Assembly: GCA_030765055.1 (NCBI GenBank)
Contig: CM060954.1
Coordinates: 110,677,813-110,741,812, forward strand
Direction: 5' to 3'
Origin: Mantis religiosa
Lineage: Eukaryota > Arthropoda > Insecta > Mantodea > Mantidae
Length of the DNA: 64,000 nt
Shown piece after piece: positions 1 through 10,952 of the stretch. Each line of letters opens with the position of its first letter. Within the stretch, counting starts at the first letter, position 1. The position numbers and the translations under genes were made by a program. The notes beneath the pieces were generated by a model, which saw only the letters and a program-made list of their open reading frames with translations, was not told the origin of the DNA and did no database searches.

Positions 1-170
1 TTTAATGTCAGGTAGCTCAATGCGTTAGAGCGACTGGACAGAAACCAGGAGATCCGTGGTTCAAATCCCGGCCATGGCATTTCATTTTTCATGTTGACTC
101 TATTCTTCTAAACAGCCTATAAACGGCTAGTGTGGAGAAATCATTGATTTCCATCAATTAACTAAAAAAA
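1..170 (+). repeat. tRNA-derived SINE, family S1 (left-truncated by window)
   Basis: A tRNA-like head with an A-box-like GGTAGCTCAATGCGTTAGAGC region and the B-box GGTTCAAATCC at about 60-70 is followed by the non-tRNA body also seen at 5990-6175. Related copies lie at 6275-6418, 34833-34985 (minus) and 35536-35610. The 5' end lies outside the window. It is a SINE head and not a tRNA gene, because the same body follows each copy. Confidence 0.75.
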
Positions 171-209
171 AAGAAGTTTCCTAGTACACAGGCACAGAAA
201 TATTGTTTA

Positions 210-1107
210 CGAGGGCTGTTTAGTAAAGAATTATCATAATTTTTTACGGTCATAATTTTTCGCACTGAAATTCAATCTTATTATATTCTGTTAGCTTAAT
301 GTGAAACAAACACGCCGTAGTAGTTTTATTGTTGGTACTCCTGGTTCCCGTCTGTGAGAACCAGGCAAGTTCAGACATGTTCAGTATCGCCTACCGCTGC
401 AATAGGGTTAACATGAGTTAAAGTTGACGTTAGAGGAAGATCCGGATCAAGCGTAATCACTGTTGAGCTACATCATTTTGATCCTGAGAGCAAACAGCAA
501 AGCTCAGTGTGGAAATCGCCATCCCCAACCCCCATAAAAGCAAAAGTGGTTGCTTCTGCTGATAAAGTTATGGTCATCTCATTCTTTGTTATTCATGGAA
601 TGGTTTATCAGCATGTTGTACCTGCATACACATCAGTAGTTGGACAATACTACAGGGATGTGCTGAGAACATTGCAAGTCCATGTCAGGTGCAAAAGACC
701 ACATTTCCGTGAAGCAGGCTGGATGCTGCACCGCGATAATGCGCGGCTGCGTATTGTCAATGATGTTGCTGAATATCTTGCGAAAATCAACGTGGAGTGC
801 ATCCCTCACCCTGCCTATAGTCCGGATTTAGCACCATGTGACGTTTTTCTATTCCCTAACTTGAAGAAACGCCTTCGTGGGAGGCATTATCCATCATCAG
901 AAGCAGTGGTGAAGTCTGCGGAGGCGATTTTGAAGGATCTCTAAAAAAAATGGTTTCCAGCATGTCTTTGAAAACTAGCAAAAATGCTGGGACAAGTGTA
1001 TCGCATTCAGGAGAGACTATTTTGATAAAGACCATCAAAATTATGAGGATGAGTAAAGGTATGTTGTCAAGAAAAGATTATGATTATTCTTTATTGAACA
1101 ACCGTCG
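210..1107 (+). mobile_element. Mariner-type DNA transposon, internally deleted, with both TIRs
   Basis: Inverted ends are visible: CGAGGGCTGTTTAGTAAAG at 210 and, on the other strand at 1107, a match of the form CGACGGTTGTTCAATAAAG. Both are bordered by TA (208-209 and 1108-1109), the mariner target duplication. At 898 bp the element is shorter than the usual ~1.3 kb. The N-terminal helix-turn-helix coding part is missing, so it is an internal-deletion derivative. It encloses the transposase remnant at 471-1056. Confidence 0.85.
471..1056 (+). pseudogene. Mariner transposase C-terminal remnant (D34D)
   Basis: This was the cut-and-paste transposase of the surrounding element. The reading frame opens in a HFDPES-type segment at about 474, runs through an HRDNAR motif and HPAYSPDLAPCD, with 34 residues between the two aspartates (mariner D34D). 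At the A-run 942-950 the frame stops and shifts. The C-terminal end (a GFQHVFEN-type start and DYF near the end) continues in the next frame, with a TAG at 976-978, to a TAA at 1054-1056. The first catalytic aspartate, expected just upstream of HFDPES, is not visible, and the DNA-binding half is deleted. It is clearly non-functional. Family assignment is firm and subfamily is not determined. Confidence 0.88.
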
Positions 1108-1741
1108 TACTTACCGATAAATAACTGTTAACGTGAGACACAGTTTAACCTAAAAGAAAATGTAGCACACTAAAACAAATTTAATTTATTGAAGTATCAT
1201 TTGCAATTAATGCTAATGATAATATGTACAGAACTGACCTTATTTATATATAGGTTATTTATTGTTATTAAAATATTCAGTATTTGGGTATGTCAATTTG
1301 GTACCTAATATTGAGTGTTGATTTCAAAATAGAATAGTGAGTCCACAAGGTCGATGAATTCATATTTTGAAATCATTCTTCGAAATATACCAGGAATATA
1401 TTCTCTGAGAACGAATTTATAATTTTCAATATACTGCAATTCAAGAATTGTAAATAGAACTTCTCGTGATCTTTCTTGACTTTTTTGGCAACAAGTTATT
1501 GTTAACATTGAGTGGTTTCGCCGTAATTTTTGGGATGTAAGTTCAATGTCACTGTTATTAGTGTAAGATATTTTGACTTTTTTCTAAACTAGTGCTAGCA
1601 CCGTTGTCGATCGAAACGAGAATAATCGATACTTGCGCTGTCACAATGTTACGTGGCCACTTCTGATTGGTCGAATACCTATACTTTAATGAGGCCCATT
1701 AAAGTACTGCTACCGGTCGTATAAAATTCATTAACGAATCA
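1108..1741. other. No recognised feature
   Basis: AT-rich sequence between the mariner remnant and the next SINE. Short open frames on both strands show no motif I recognise. Confidence 0.5.
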
Positions 1742-1751
1742 TAGGATTAGT

Positions 1752-1983
1752 ATTTTTATTATTTACGTCCCCCAGCGCTAAGTCATATCGGCGGACGGTG
1801 AATGAAATTGGTGAAATGATACTCAAATGGACCCAGGATCCATAGAACTCAAGAGTTAAATGCTATTCATCTTTCAAGAATAATTAAAAACCTTATCCAG
1901 ATTACTGAACCTGATCAAGATTCCAAGTCGTAACCTCTTGAATATTTGGTAGAAACGCTAACATCTACGCTACGGAGGTGGGC
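1752..1983 (-). repeat. tRNA-derived SINE, family S2, with 10-bp target duplication
   Basis: One of seven copies of a ~230-bp SINE whose head, read on the minus strand, starts GCCCACCTC and whose tail, at the low coordinate here, is AT-rich. Perfect direct repeats TAGGATTAGT lie at 1742-1751 and 1984-1993, so this is a retrotransposed insertion. The copy is diverged in the B-box region. Other copies: 9050-9283, 11931-12163, 34024-34247, 45524-45680, 49625-49815 and 61668-61893. Confidence 0.85.
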
Positions 1984-2058
1984 TAGGATTAGTTAATTGA
2001 ATTGTTCACTTATTAAATACCCAGCATACCGAAAGAAATTCAAAAAAGAACAATGGAG

Positions 2059-2549
2059 TAATCTCTGTTTCATATAACCTTGCCCCGCTGACATGTATCA
2101 CTCCGCGTGCAACTACCTTCCCCCTCATCCTAATTGGCTAATGCTTTCGCGCCATAGACCATAGGCGGTGCCTTCCCGTCATATTTAAAACTGCAGTAAA
2201 CGTCATAATAATTGCCAGGAAGATAGATAAAATTTTACAAATAGGGATATGAAGGCAAGCAAAAATAATGAAGTTTATAATGAAACTGAGCAAGTTGAAA
2301 CTGAATGAATGAGCAATGAAACTGAAAAAAGTTTATAATGAAAGTTCTTTGGCCTTTTCCACTGGGATTGTTTTTAAAACCAACACACATACCTTGCAAA
2401 AATGCTTGTCTTTCAGTCTTAAAAGTAGTGTCACGGCATACTTGTCGTGCGTCCTTTATTCACCCAAGTCTCGTCAAGGTAGTATATTTTGCGACTTGTA
2501 CCCCCGTACAATCTGATTCTCCTTAAATAACGTCTTCGCCACACAACAA
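2059..2549. repeat. Unclassified ~490-bp dispersed repeat R490, copy 1
   Basis: This stretch matches 19173-19662 along its length in the same orientation (both open TAATCTCT and close at CCACACAACAA or CCACACAGCAA). The flanks differ: a Gypsy integrase tail follows here and a transposase N-terminus follows copy 2. It is therefore a discrete element. Size and the TATATTT/ATTTAAA-like interior would suit an LTR, but I see no clear target duplication. No coding capacity is recognised. Confidence 0.7.
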
Positions 2550-2564
2550 GGGCTCCAACACGCT

Positions 2565-2762
2565 GAACTGTTCCGGTTGTATCGCCCTACTCGAACCAAG
2601 GGACGCTGCCCGAAGCTTTAGCAGCCGTGGCAAGGATCGTACCGGGTGGTGAAGAGGATTAACGACGTGGTCTACCGCATCCAGAAGGTGCCCCGAGGGA
2701 AGATGTTGGTGGTACACGTTTATCGTCTGGCCCGTTACGATGGTGCTGTTCGGGACGACTAG
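2565..2762 (+). pseudogene. Gypsy (Ty3-type) Pol integrase C-terminal tail
   Basis: Only the extreme C-terminus of the integrase of a Gypsy LTR retrotransposon remains. The frame shows the C-terminal module typical of this superfamily: WQGSYRVVKRINDVVYRIQ, then VVHVYRLARY about 20 residues later. A TAG at 2619-2621 interrupts it and the frame ends at a TAG at 2760-2762. Protease, RT, RNase H and the integrase core are absent, because R490 abuts at 2549. It is followed directly by sequence resembling the LTRs found elsewhere in this window, which is the normal order of Pol end then 3' LTR. Confidence 0.85.
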
Positions 2763-3170
2763 CTAGGCGGCTAGCGTTCACAAAGAGCCGACAATTAACG
2801 ATAAACAAGATAAGCGCCGATAAACAAGAGACGGATAGTTTATCAAAGAGGTGAAAGTCTTGCCGGCACCGATATAGCTACATTCTAGAACACTCGTGTT
2901 TTCTAGTGACATGTTAGAGAAAATTCGATAACAGTCTGGAATTCATGAATGGGTGTATGAAAAGAAGCCATGGCTAGTGATGTGAGAGCTGATCAGAACG
3001 TTGTCTGTTATCGTCGACCTTGGTAGATTGTGGTGTAGTAGTGCTTAGTCTAACAATATGGCCACCTCTGAAGTTGTATTCAGATACTAAGCAACTCAGA
3101 ACAAAGAGGCTCGATATAAATTCTGATTTAGATCTTAACTTTTAATTGTGCAGAGTCAAATTTGATGTTT
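2763..3170 (+). repeat. Diverged 3' LTR of the Gypsy remnant
   Basis: Read on the plus strand it resembles, with many differences, the reverse complement of the LTRs at 31231-31709, 35103-35490, 51159-51633 and 63148-63703. Shared landmarks include CTTGCCGGCA, a GATAACAGTCTGGAATTCATGAA-like segment, and GTCGACCTTGGTAGATTGTG. Its position right after the integrase tail shows which strand is sense for this family. The 3' boundary is uncertain. Confidence 0.65.
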
Positions 3171-4970
3171 CTAACTAGATTTCCTACACGTTATCTCGCA
3201 TAACTCTAAAGCCCAAAACGTGTATATACAATTTAGAAACAGTTTGTCATCATTAAGCAGGCTGTCAAAGGAAAACATATCCTAAAAAGTGCAAGAGGCG
3301 AAGGATGTTACATTGCTTCGCGATACTTAAAGACCAAATAAAGAAAACAAACTCCGAAGAACAATATATTAGGCTGGTACAGGATAATATTAATTCTGCA
3401 ATACATGGAGAACAATGTGTTACTAAGCTCCTGCTGTAAAGCTTAAGCGTACACGTGTAGTGTCTAATATGCAAGGGTTGAATAAGCGCCTCTTTGTGTT
3501 TACTATGGTATCGTTCTTGTTTGAGATAAGTCTGATCAGTTCTGTACCCGATCTTTAGCTGGTATTCAGATGTATGTACCTGTGTTCCATTGTATTATTT
3601 CCCTCATTTGACGTCATCTCATGCTGGCCGTGTTAAAGTTGACCAATCAGATTCATGAAATCATTTACTCGTACATCGATTACTATTTTCTTACCGCACC
3701 CTCAGACACGATAACAATACGTTCTCCATGTTTATGAACAGGCAAAAGATTATCCACCTCACGGATCGTCGACTGTTAGCGCAACTTTCAAATATCAGAA
3801 TGGCTGGAAGGTTTGGTGACATTTTTTCTCTCTGAAATTGATAGAGTAATTTACGAGTTAAATCTTTAGAACACGCTTAACAACCGGAAATAAATATGCA
3901 GGCAGTTCCATAAATTCTGCGGTGAACGACATTAAGAATTAACTCATACCAGGAAGTTCGTATCACTCGCCGTTCCCTATGCAGGTTGCGACCGACCCCG
4001 TCCCACGTCCAAACAAGTCATAGATAAGAAACACACAGTGGAGAGGCATTGAGACCGGTTGCTCAGTGAAAAAAAAACTTAAGGCATCCATAAATGCACA
4101 TCTGTTTAGATCATTGTGTACAACATACAAAATTCTTATATAGTACATAGGGGTTTGTCTCTACCTGATTTGATTCTTTGAACAGGCATATTGTGGTAAC
4201 ACCCAAGCAATTATAACGCGAATTGCAAAAATTTCCTAATCGAATGAAAAATAATATCCAAATAATAAAATTAATTTCTTAAATATCTGAGACTTACTAG
4301 ACAAAATGCCAAAGCAGGAATTTTACTACATATTTACTCATCTGTGGCCGTATTATTAAAAGCAATGTGTACGTCAGAAGCCTTTCAAATGAAAAACTTT
4401 TTCTATATCCCTTAAAACAAGATTTAGTAGATTGATAACTGCTGCAAATTCGTTCATTATTTCAGCTAATTTAGTTTCTCGATCAGGCTTCCTTTTTTTC
4501 CATGTTTGCTGAAGTATCCCACTGAAATGTAAATGTAAATAATAAAGTAAATAGCACGCTTCTAGAAAACATACAATGGTTGTACAGAAAATTTAGTTGC
4601 TCATCTTTGAAGCACAACAAAGATGTTATTCGAATGTCTTCCTGCCTAACAACGTGCTCTGTGTCATGAAGTTACAACTGTTTTGCAGTAATGAGTTACA
4701 TTCTACAATTAACCTTGTCCTTGCTAGTAGCGCTGCGTTGTATACCAATACCTGGCCGCTCTTACAGTGCTCAAGAAAATCGGTACGAACTTCCTAGCTC
4801 TGCTCATAACACACCGTGATCTTGTACGCAGTGACTTGTGAGGTTAAGCTTCGTTCATATGCTAATTAGGTATATGTGATTTAGGGAATCAACCAACTTG
4901 TTTTATTGTTTTTTGACAATTTGTTTTACTCGTGAAATAGTTTCTACAAAAAAAATCGTGATGTTGAACT
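3171..4970. other. No recognised feature
   Basis: Mostly AT-rich unique-looking sequence. The open frames at 3265-3474, 3963-4148 and 4597-4797 are short, lack recognisable motifs and have no context, so I regard them as chance. Confidence 0.45.
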
Positions 4971-5020
4971 TCCCTCCCTCCCTCCCTCCCTCCCTCCCTC
5001 CCTCCCTCCCTCCCTCCCTC
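4971..5020. repeat. (CCCT)n microsatellite
   Basis: About 50 bases of uninterrupted CCCT repeat on the plus strand. It generates a spurious SLPP-repeat open frame. Confidence 0.97.
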
Positions 5021-5155
5021 CTAAATTTATCAGTAATCTCTGATTCGCTTATTACATTATGTAACATAATCCCTCCCACATTTTAAACATTCTTTGAAAT
5101 AACTGGTTAGAATATTAAGGTGCGTTCAAGTTATAACAGCATCTTTTTTCAGGAC

Positions 5156-5502
5156 TGCCCTGCGCCGTGGCGTAGCGGGCTAAGGCAACATGCCTTGGTC
5201 GCTGGCCCCGGAAAGCGGCCCGGATCCGATCCCACACATGGGTTGGGGATTTTAGGACCCGGGTATAGGACCGGTGCCCACTCAGCATCGTGAGGAATGT
5301 GAAGAGCTTACGCTAGGTATGCGGCCCTGACCACGGAAAACAACATTCCGGTTGGGTGATGCCGAGATGCTGACCACATCTCCTCCCCGTATCGGTTGGA
5401 TGATCGACCACCTCTACCTTGCGTAAGTGGACGTGAGGCCGGCAGTCGCGTTGGTAGGCCTTGGCCCTCTAAGGGCTGTCGCGCCATAGGTTATTATTAT
5501 TA
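5156..5502 (+). repeat. tRNA-derived SINE, family S5, full copy with 12-bp target duplication
   Basis: A head of GGCGTAGCGGGCTAAGG type (A-box region) with GATCCGATCCC as B-box-like motif is followed by a ~270-bp body and a (TTA)n tail. Perfect direct repeats TTTTTTCAGGAC lie at 5144-5155 and 5503-5514. A diverged copy lacking the head is at 38455-38705 (shared ACTCAGCATCGTG and CGTGAGGCCGGCAGT). Confidence 0.88.
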
Positions 5503-5648
5503 TTTTTTCAGGACAGGAACCAGATAGGAACTTCTGTTTTTTTAATGCACGTGGACTATTTGTGAATGCCTAACAGAGATGGTAGCACTGTACAATGCAT
5601 AGAACTCTAGTGCAGTGACGAGAGTTAGGACTGTTTTTGATACTTAAA

Positions 5649-5850
5649 ATGGCAACGTTTTCTTTGCAAGAACAGCTTGTAATCATTCGTTTTCTCCTTT
5701 TGAGTGAGGCATGTGGTGATGGTACCATGGATGTGTCTAATGTGTGCTCCTGGGTGCGACAGTTCGATGAAGACAGAACATCGTGGGACAGCAAACCAAC
5801 ACAGTCACGGCCTCGCACCAGCGGTCTGACGACATGATCCAGCAAATGGA
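5649..5850 (+). pseudogene. Mariner-like transposase N-terminal fragment
   Basis: An ATG at 5649 opens a frame beginning MATFSLQEQLVIIRFLL, followed by CGDGTMDVSNVCSWVRQFDE and SRPRTSG. This is the order of the N-terminal helix-turn-helix of mariner transposases (first helix, YGD-type turn, W-rhxF, then sGRP-type linker). The residues between the two parts are shortened relative to the family, and the frame stops at 5835-5837. No catalytic residues and no TIR pair were found, so this is an isolated fragment. Family assignment rests on residue pattern only. Confidence 0.65.
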
Positions 5851-5989
5851 AAGCAAAAATGGGCATTTTCGTGGTATCTGTGCACAAAATACTACCTACA
5901 TGAAGATCTGAAAATGCGAGAAGTGTCTGTGTCCTCCAGGGGGTGCCACAAATGTTGATCACAAGGCTGTGATATAGCATTTTATGAAT

Positions 5990-6175
5990 TTAACATCATA
6001 TCGGCACGTTGGCCATAGTAGCTCAACGGTTAGAGCGGCTGGACGGAGACCAGAAGATCCGTGGTTCAAATCCCGGTTATGGCATTGAATTTTTCAGTCT
6101 GACTCTACGTTTCCACAATTTAGCCTACACACGGCCAGTGTGAAAGAACAATTAATTTCCATTAATTGACCTAAT
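5990..6175 (+). repeat. tRNA-derived SINE, family S1, well-preserved head
   Basis: Positions ~6013-6083 fold as a tRNA-like cloverleaf: acceptor GCCATAG pairs with TTATGGC (one G-U), A-box TAGCTCAACGG, anticodon arm CTGG/CCAG, B-box GGTTCAAATCC. The anticodon loop lacks the invariant U33, and the same non-tRNA body follows as in the other S1 copies, so it is a SINE head and not a tRNA gene. Confidence 0.82.
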
Positions 6176-6274
6176 AGTGATTAACTATAAAGCCCGGGCT
6201 TTAAAGTACTTACATGTTGTAAGTCGCCATTGAAGTAGTTGTCTCATGTGTTTATGAGAACTCCTAAGTGTTTT

Positions 6275-6418
6275 ACCGCGAAAAATATGAGTCAGATGGA
6301 GAATTTAGTGCCATATCGGCACGTTGGCGAATGCTGGAGCGGCTGGACGGAGACCAGAAGATCCGTGGTTCAAATCCCGGCTATGGCATTGAATTTTTCA
6401 GTCTGACCCTAAGTTTCC
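6275..6418 (+). repeat. S1 SINE, copy with deleted A-box
   Basis: It shares CATATCGGCACGTTGGC and the downstream GAGCGGCTGGACGGAGACC with 5990-6175, but the A-box segment is deleted. It lies 300 bp downstream in direct orientation, so it may be a second insertion or a partial local duplication. Confidence 0.8.
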
Positions 6419-7455
6419 TATATTTCTCTTTTAATTATTCCATATAAATAAATGAATGGGTGTGCATAATAATCCTTTTCTGTATTATATACTTTATTAA
6501 TTTATATAGTTTAAATTTCATACAGTAATACAATAACTGCATAAACATTTCGGCACTGCAGCACGCGAGATATGCCCTCTAAAACATTATGCAGTTTACG
6601 AGTGGAATTACAATGGTCGTTGAAAACTGTGTTGTAGTTTCAGCTTCCCGTTTCCCGCACAGCTCGTTCCAACAATACTACATTTTTCATTCGGGCTTTA
6701 GTCAGACTGAGCACTAGTGTTTTATTTTTTGGCGTACACTCACTGAAATATTCTAGTTTGCTAGATCCAGATTATGCGATAGTTAATGCCTTCATGAATT
6801 ATTTGCTCTCGATGTTACAGCTTATTTGGATGGTTATCCTTCATTTCCACACTCTATGGATTAACCTGTTGGAGCTTTGCTTTCAATATTCCGTTCATAA
6901 GCTAGACATATCCCGGAACACATGTAATATTTAGCAAATGATCAGCCCTCTAATGTGGTTTATCATCAGCGTGCCATTTTATCATATGGATCTCCACATT
7001 AGGACAAGCGTGATAAAAATACGGTCACAAGAGTATTAAGTCATGTTCAAATTACAAAATAAAAAGTACAAAAAACGTTTTAAAAAGGGAAAGAGACTTC
7101 AAACTTCAAATATAATTCCTTGAATGAAATTCTTGCGAAAACCTTCAAATATAGGCGAAGAAAGTACGTGCCCCTAAAGGCTCGAACTACTTTATACGCA
7201 TTATTTTGGCATTGACATTCAACCTCTACATAATTTCACTAGTGGTCCCTCTGGTTTAGGTGTTTTTTGGAGGGGATTCGGGACTGTGACCAATGTTGGT
7301 CTATTGTACCTTATGCTCCCAAGTTGAGCATCCCTGGGAGGAAGGATGAGGTGAGAGGAGACAGAGGGCGGCTGTCCCAAGGAGCCACAACAGTATAGAG
7401 GGTAGGGTCCATGCATTTTACTTAGAAGAAAACTTTGTGCTTTACTTTCTTCGCG
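6419..7455. other. No recognised feature
   Basis: AT-rich sequence, then moderately GC-rich sequence from 7215. This may include the undetermined 5' part of the Penelope-like element that begins by 7459. Confidence 0.4.
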
Positions 7456-7458
7456 GAC

Positions 7459-9010
7459 AGCCAGCCAGGTGAAAAGATGATTAGATAGATGGTTCCACAC
7501 AGGATGTACATACACTTAGGAACATTACCAATTGCCCTTCTGAACCTCTTGCCAGCTTCGACGTGATTTCTCTATTTTCAAGAGTACTACTTCAAGAAGC
7601 CATCCAACTTCTGAAGGAGCATTTTTCGGCAGATATCATAGAGCTCTTACGACATACCCTGATGTCCACTTTCTTCTTGTTTGGTGGTACTTTCTTTGAA
7701 CAAGTAGACAGAGTAGCAATGGGCTGCCCTTTGTCACCAGCTATAGCTAATTTCTATATGGAACACCTAGAACATGAAATACTTACCACAGTTCCACTTA
7801 AACCATCTCATTTCTATAGATACGTGGACGACACTTTTGGAATTTGGCCACGTGGATCAGACACTTTGCCTAGCTTTCTTGCACATCTCAACAGCCTTCG
7901 ACCTCAAACACAGTTTACCATGGAAGTGGAGAAGCATGGAACTCTTCCTTCCTTGGCCATTCTTGTTTCATAAAACAGCAACGGCACCCTGGGGCATGCT
8001 GTATATCGCAAGCCTACACACACCGATCTCTACCTGCACGCTCATAGTTTCCACCCTAAGTCTCAACGACTGGAAGTTCTCAATACACTGGTCCACAGAG
8101 CTTTGTCTATCTCTGATCCCAGCCACTTGAAACAAGAATTACAGCACCTGAGACTCACTTTCCGTGAAAACGGCTACTCCGAATATGACGTTGATGCCTC
8201 CATCACCAATGCTAGAAAAGGGAAACCTGTAATACAGCAACCGTCAGAGAAGCCTACCGCTACAGCCTGCAACCCGTTTACCGGCAATCTATCCGGCAGA
8301 ATCAGCAGAATTCTCGCCAAATACAACATCAGGACCATCCACAAACCACCTACGAAGATGAAACATATGTTGAGACTAGTGAAAAGCAAACTGGACTTCC
8401 AAGTTCCGGTAGTGTACCGCATTCCCTGTGAATGTGGGACACCGCATATAGGACAAACCGGAAGGACCATCGCTACCAGAATAATCGAACATGAACGGAG
8501 CATTCGTTTAATGCAACCTGAGAAGTCTGGGCTGGCAGAGCATTGTTTTGATCAGGACCATAGAGCCAATTATCGGGAGACGACCATCTAGGCAAAATGC
8601 AACAATTACTGGGAGCGGAGAATTAAGGAGGCTTTGGCGATTTCCTCTGAAAGGAGCACGCTTAATCGTGATGCTGGATTTCAGTTCAGCTCCTCTTGGA
8701 AAAGAGCCTTAAAATGGAAATCCGTCGAATTAAGAAGCAAAGATCAATACAGCTTTATAATCAAGTTAAGTTATAGCATTTCTTTGACACAATTTTATAC
8801 ATTCACGCCATTTCCTGACCTGGCATTTAATTTACTGAAAACAGTCTTTTGTTGAGTAATGAGAATTTTGATAGTGTTTTGTCTTTGTTTATAGTTGTGT
8901 TATATCCAGTATTTCATTTGAGGTTATAACATTTTATAAATATCCTGATGATGGGAGAGATGTACACACCCGAAACTTCGATATCTAATCATCTTTTCAC
9001 CTGACTGGCT
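7459..9010 (+). mobile_element. Penelope-like retroelement remnant with inverted ends
   Basis: The unit encloses RT and GIY-YIG coding sequence (7518-8715) and is bracketed by a 29-nt inverted repeat with one mismatch: 7459-7487 against the complement of 8982-9010 (core AGGTGAAAAGATGATTAGAT). Penelope-like elements are known for terminal repeats in direct or inverted arrangement. The 3' untranslated part carries CCTGATGATGGG and CCGAAAC, a pattern common at retroelement 3' ends. The true outer boundaries were not established. Confidence 0.75.
7518..8715 (+). pseudogene. Penelope-like reverse transcriptase with GIY-YIG endonuclease
   Basis: It encoded the RT-endonuclease that copies the element RNA into nicked DNA. 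One frame runs from about 7518 to beyond 8700. Motifs in order: SFDVISLFS; VAMGCPLSPAIANFYME (fingers/palm); the catalytic YVDD at 7821-7832; YRKPTHTDLYLH; and, toward the C-terminus, a GIY-YIG-type endonuclease at about 8410-8495 with VVYRIPCECGTPHIGQTGR and an EH pair. The final part has YWERRIKEA and LNRDAGF, as in the family C-terminus. Only in-frame stops break the visible part: TAA at 7971-7973 and TAG at 8589-8591. The RT N-terminus is missing. It is inactive, but this is the best preserved retroelement protein in the window. Confidence 0.9.
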
Positions 9011-9049
9011 TCCCGAGACGTATTCGTCGCCAGGAAACTTCGGAACTTT

Positions 9050-9283
9050 TTTTTTAATTTACGTCCTCCAACATTTAGTCATATCGGACGATGAATGAAA
9101 TGGGTGAAATGGTGCTCAATGTGTCCGGGATTCATGGAGCTTAGAGTTACCCGACATTCGTCTTTCAGGATAAGGAAAACCCCGGTAAAACACCTTATCC
9201 AGGTAAACTTATCCTGACCGAGATTCGAACTCGGGACCTCTTGAACGTGAGACAGACATGCTACCACCACGCTACCGAGGTGG
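9050..9283 (-). repeat. tRNA-derived SINE, family S2
   Basis: On the minus strand the head reads GCCCACCTCGGTAGCGTGG and holds the B-box GAGTTCGAATCTCGG. The body contains GATAAGG and ATTCATCGTCCGATATGAC, and an A-rich tail (T-run on plus) lies at about 9050-9056. This copy is the closest to what I take as the family consensus. Confidence 0.88.
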
Positions 9284-10790
9284 GCAAAGTGAGACTTTTT
9301 TAAGATTATAAATTTGTCTTGATTGATTGAGGACAGTCTTGGCCTCCCTTTGATATTATACTTCTAAATAAGGTTTATAAGCGTACATTAATGCTACTCC
9401 AACTCCAAATTCTCCAAAGTTAAATATTGGATGTGCGTTATATTATTACAGATAAACTTTGTTTAGATAGCAGCTAAATTGTTTGCTCTTGGCTCCAATC
9501 CGATAAAGCATAAATCGCCTTCCCGGGGGATAATGAATTCAACACTGATTTTATTCGATAATCGGTTTTCCATTTACAGCCGTATTCCCTGCGCGACGAA
9601 GAAATGGAAGCTTTTGGTTTCCTGGTCGAGATATCTAGGAACTAAACACTACCAACTAAGACTTCACGGTTTGTACAATTAATTATGAAGCTCATATACA
9701 GATAATAATGCATGGTTATTATAGATAAATAATAAGCATATTTTAGCAGCACTGTAACAATATATATTCCAACTGTTACGACGCGGTGGCTATAAAGCTT
9801 ATCGGGAGGTTGAAGACAAATAGAGAGGAGTAGATACGATAGTAATGTCCTGCGTAAACACTACGCTCTATTAAAAATAATTGAAATCATCTGGAAGCTC
9901 CCTCCCGCTCTCCAGAATCCTCTGGAAAAATGCAGTAGTTATATAAACCAGCCATTTCGCAGATGAATTGAAATGGTGAGTTCATCTGTGGCGATATTTG
10001 TTCGAATGCTTATATATATTGAAGATATCTTGCGTTCGACTCCCAAGTGAAAATACTATCCTAAAACTGAGTGAGATTATGTAATACGGTGAAGTAACAC
10101 AAAAAATTCAAATAGATTACCTCAGTTGATTGACTGAAAAACTAGAAAAAATCAGAATATCGAAGAAAATTAAGAATTTTCTAATAAAGTTTTAGCTATA
10201 TCCATATTAATTCAAATAGCCAAAAGCAGTTCTTTGCAGTGCATGCCTAAGTACCTTAATTTATCCAACTGCTTTCCCATTCATTAGATTAGTTATTAAT
10301 GCAATGAAATATGTTCAAACAATTGAGGCCAAAAAATTTCTTGAAACTTGTTTATATTTTGCCATTCGCATTTTCTTCTTATCTTAGAAGCTTCTCGTAA
10401 ACATCGAAGACAAGATGTTAAGCAACAATCTCAAAATTGCATCAAATCTGAGTAATATTGTGACAGAAGTCCATTTTTTTATTCTAAGATGGTAAAGGCA
10501 AAGAGTACTTTTGCACAACAAATTTCTAAACTATTAATATCTTTTAATGTCTCTTACCTTTTCCCACTGTACTTTAGATAATTTCTTTCAGTTGACCTTA
10601 TAATTCAAAATTCTGCTTCAACCACATTTTTGACATGATAGTTATCATTGTTTTACCAGACCCATGAGATTAAATTCATAAAGAATAGCATTCGACCGAC
10701 CGAAAAGCTTTTAGAGCTTCTTTCAGTGCCTGGTGCTGTTAGTCATGAGATCATACACTGCTTGTGGCTTGTTGGCTTAAACTCGAGATT
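9284..10790. other. No recognised feature
   Basis: AT-rich sequence with no motif-bearing frame. Short frames such as 9479-9682 and 10648-10839 are not recognisable. Confidence 0.45.
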
Positions 10791-10952
10791 TACGAGGGTG
10801 GGTCAAAAAGTAATGCCTCCTATTTTTTCCCTTAAATAAGTAAGATATGCGAAAACTTTGAATTTGGCACAATTCCTAAAACCTTCTTCTCCAATCCCCT
10901 GCAGTAGTAAATTCTTAAGTCAACAGGTGGTAGCACTGCATCCTCTTGCAAA

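Noticed and set aside
4898..5086. Proline/serine repeat protein
   Set aside because: The SLPP repeat is only the CCCT microsatellite read in frame.
6013..6083. A functional tRNA gene
   Set aside because: It folds as a cloverleaf, but the anticodon loop lacks U33 and the sequence continues into a repeated SINE body; sibling copies exist.
8943..8990. Hammerhead ribozyme in the Penelope-like 3' region (CTGATGA ... CCCGAAAC)
   Set aside because: The CTGATGA and GAAA boxes are present, but an extra base breaks the start of stem II and I could not place stem III with a following UH cleavage site.
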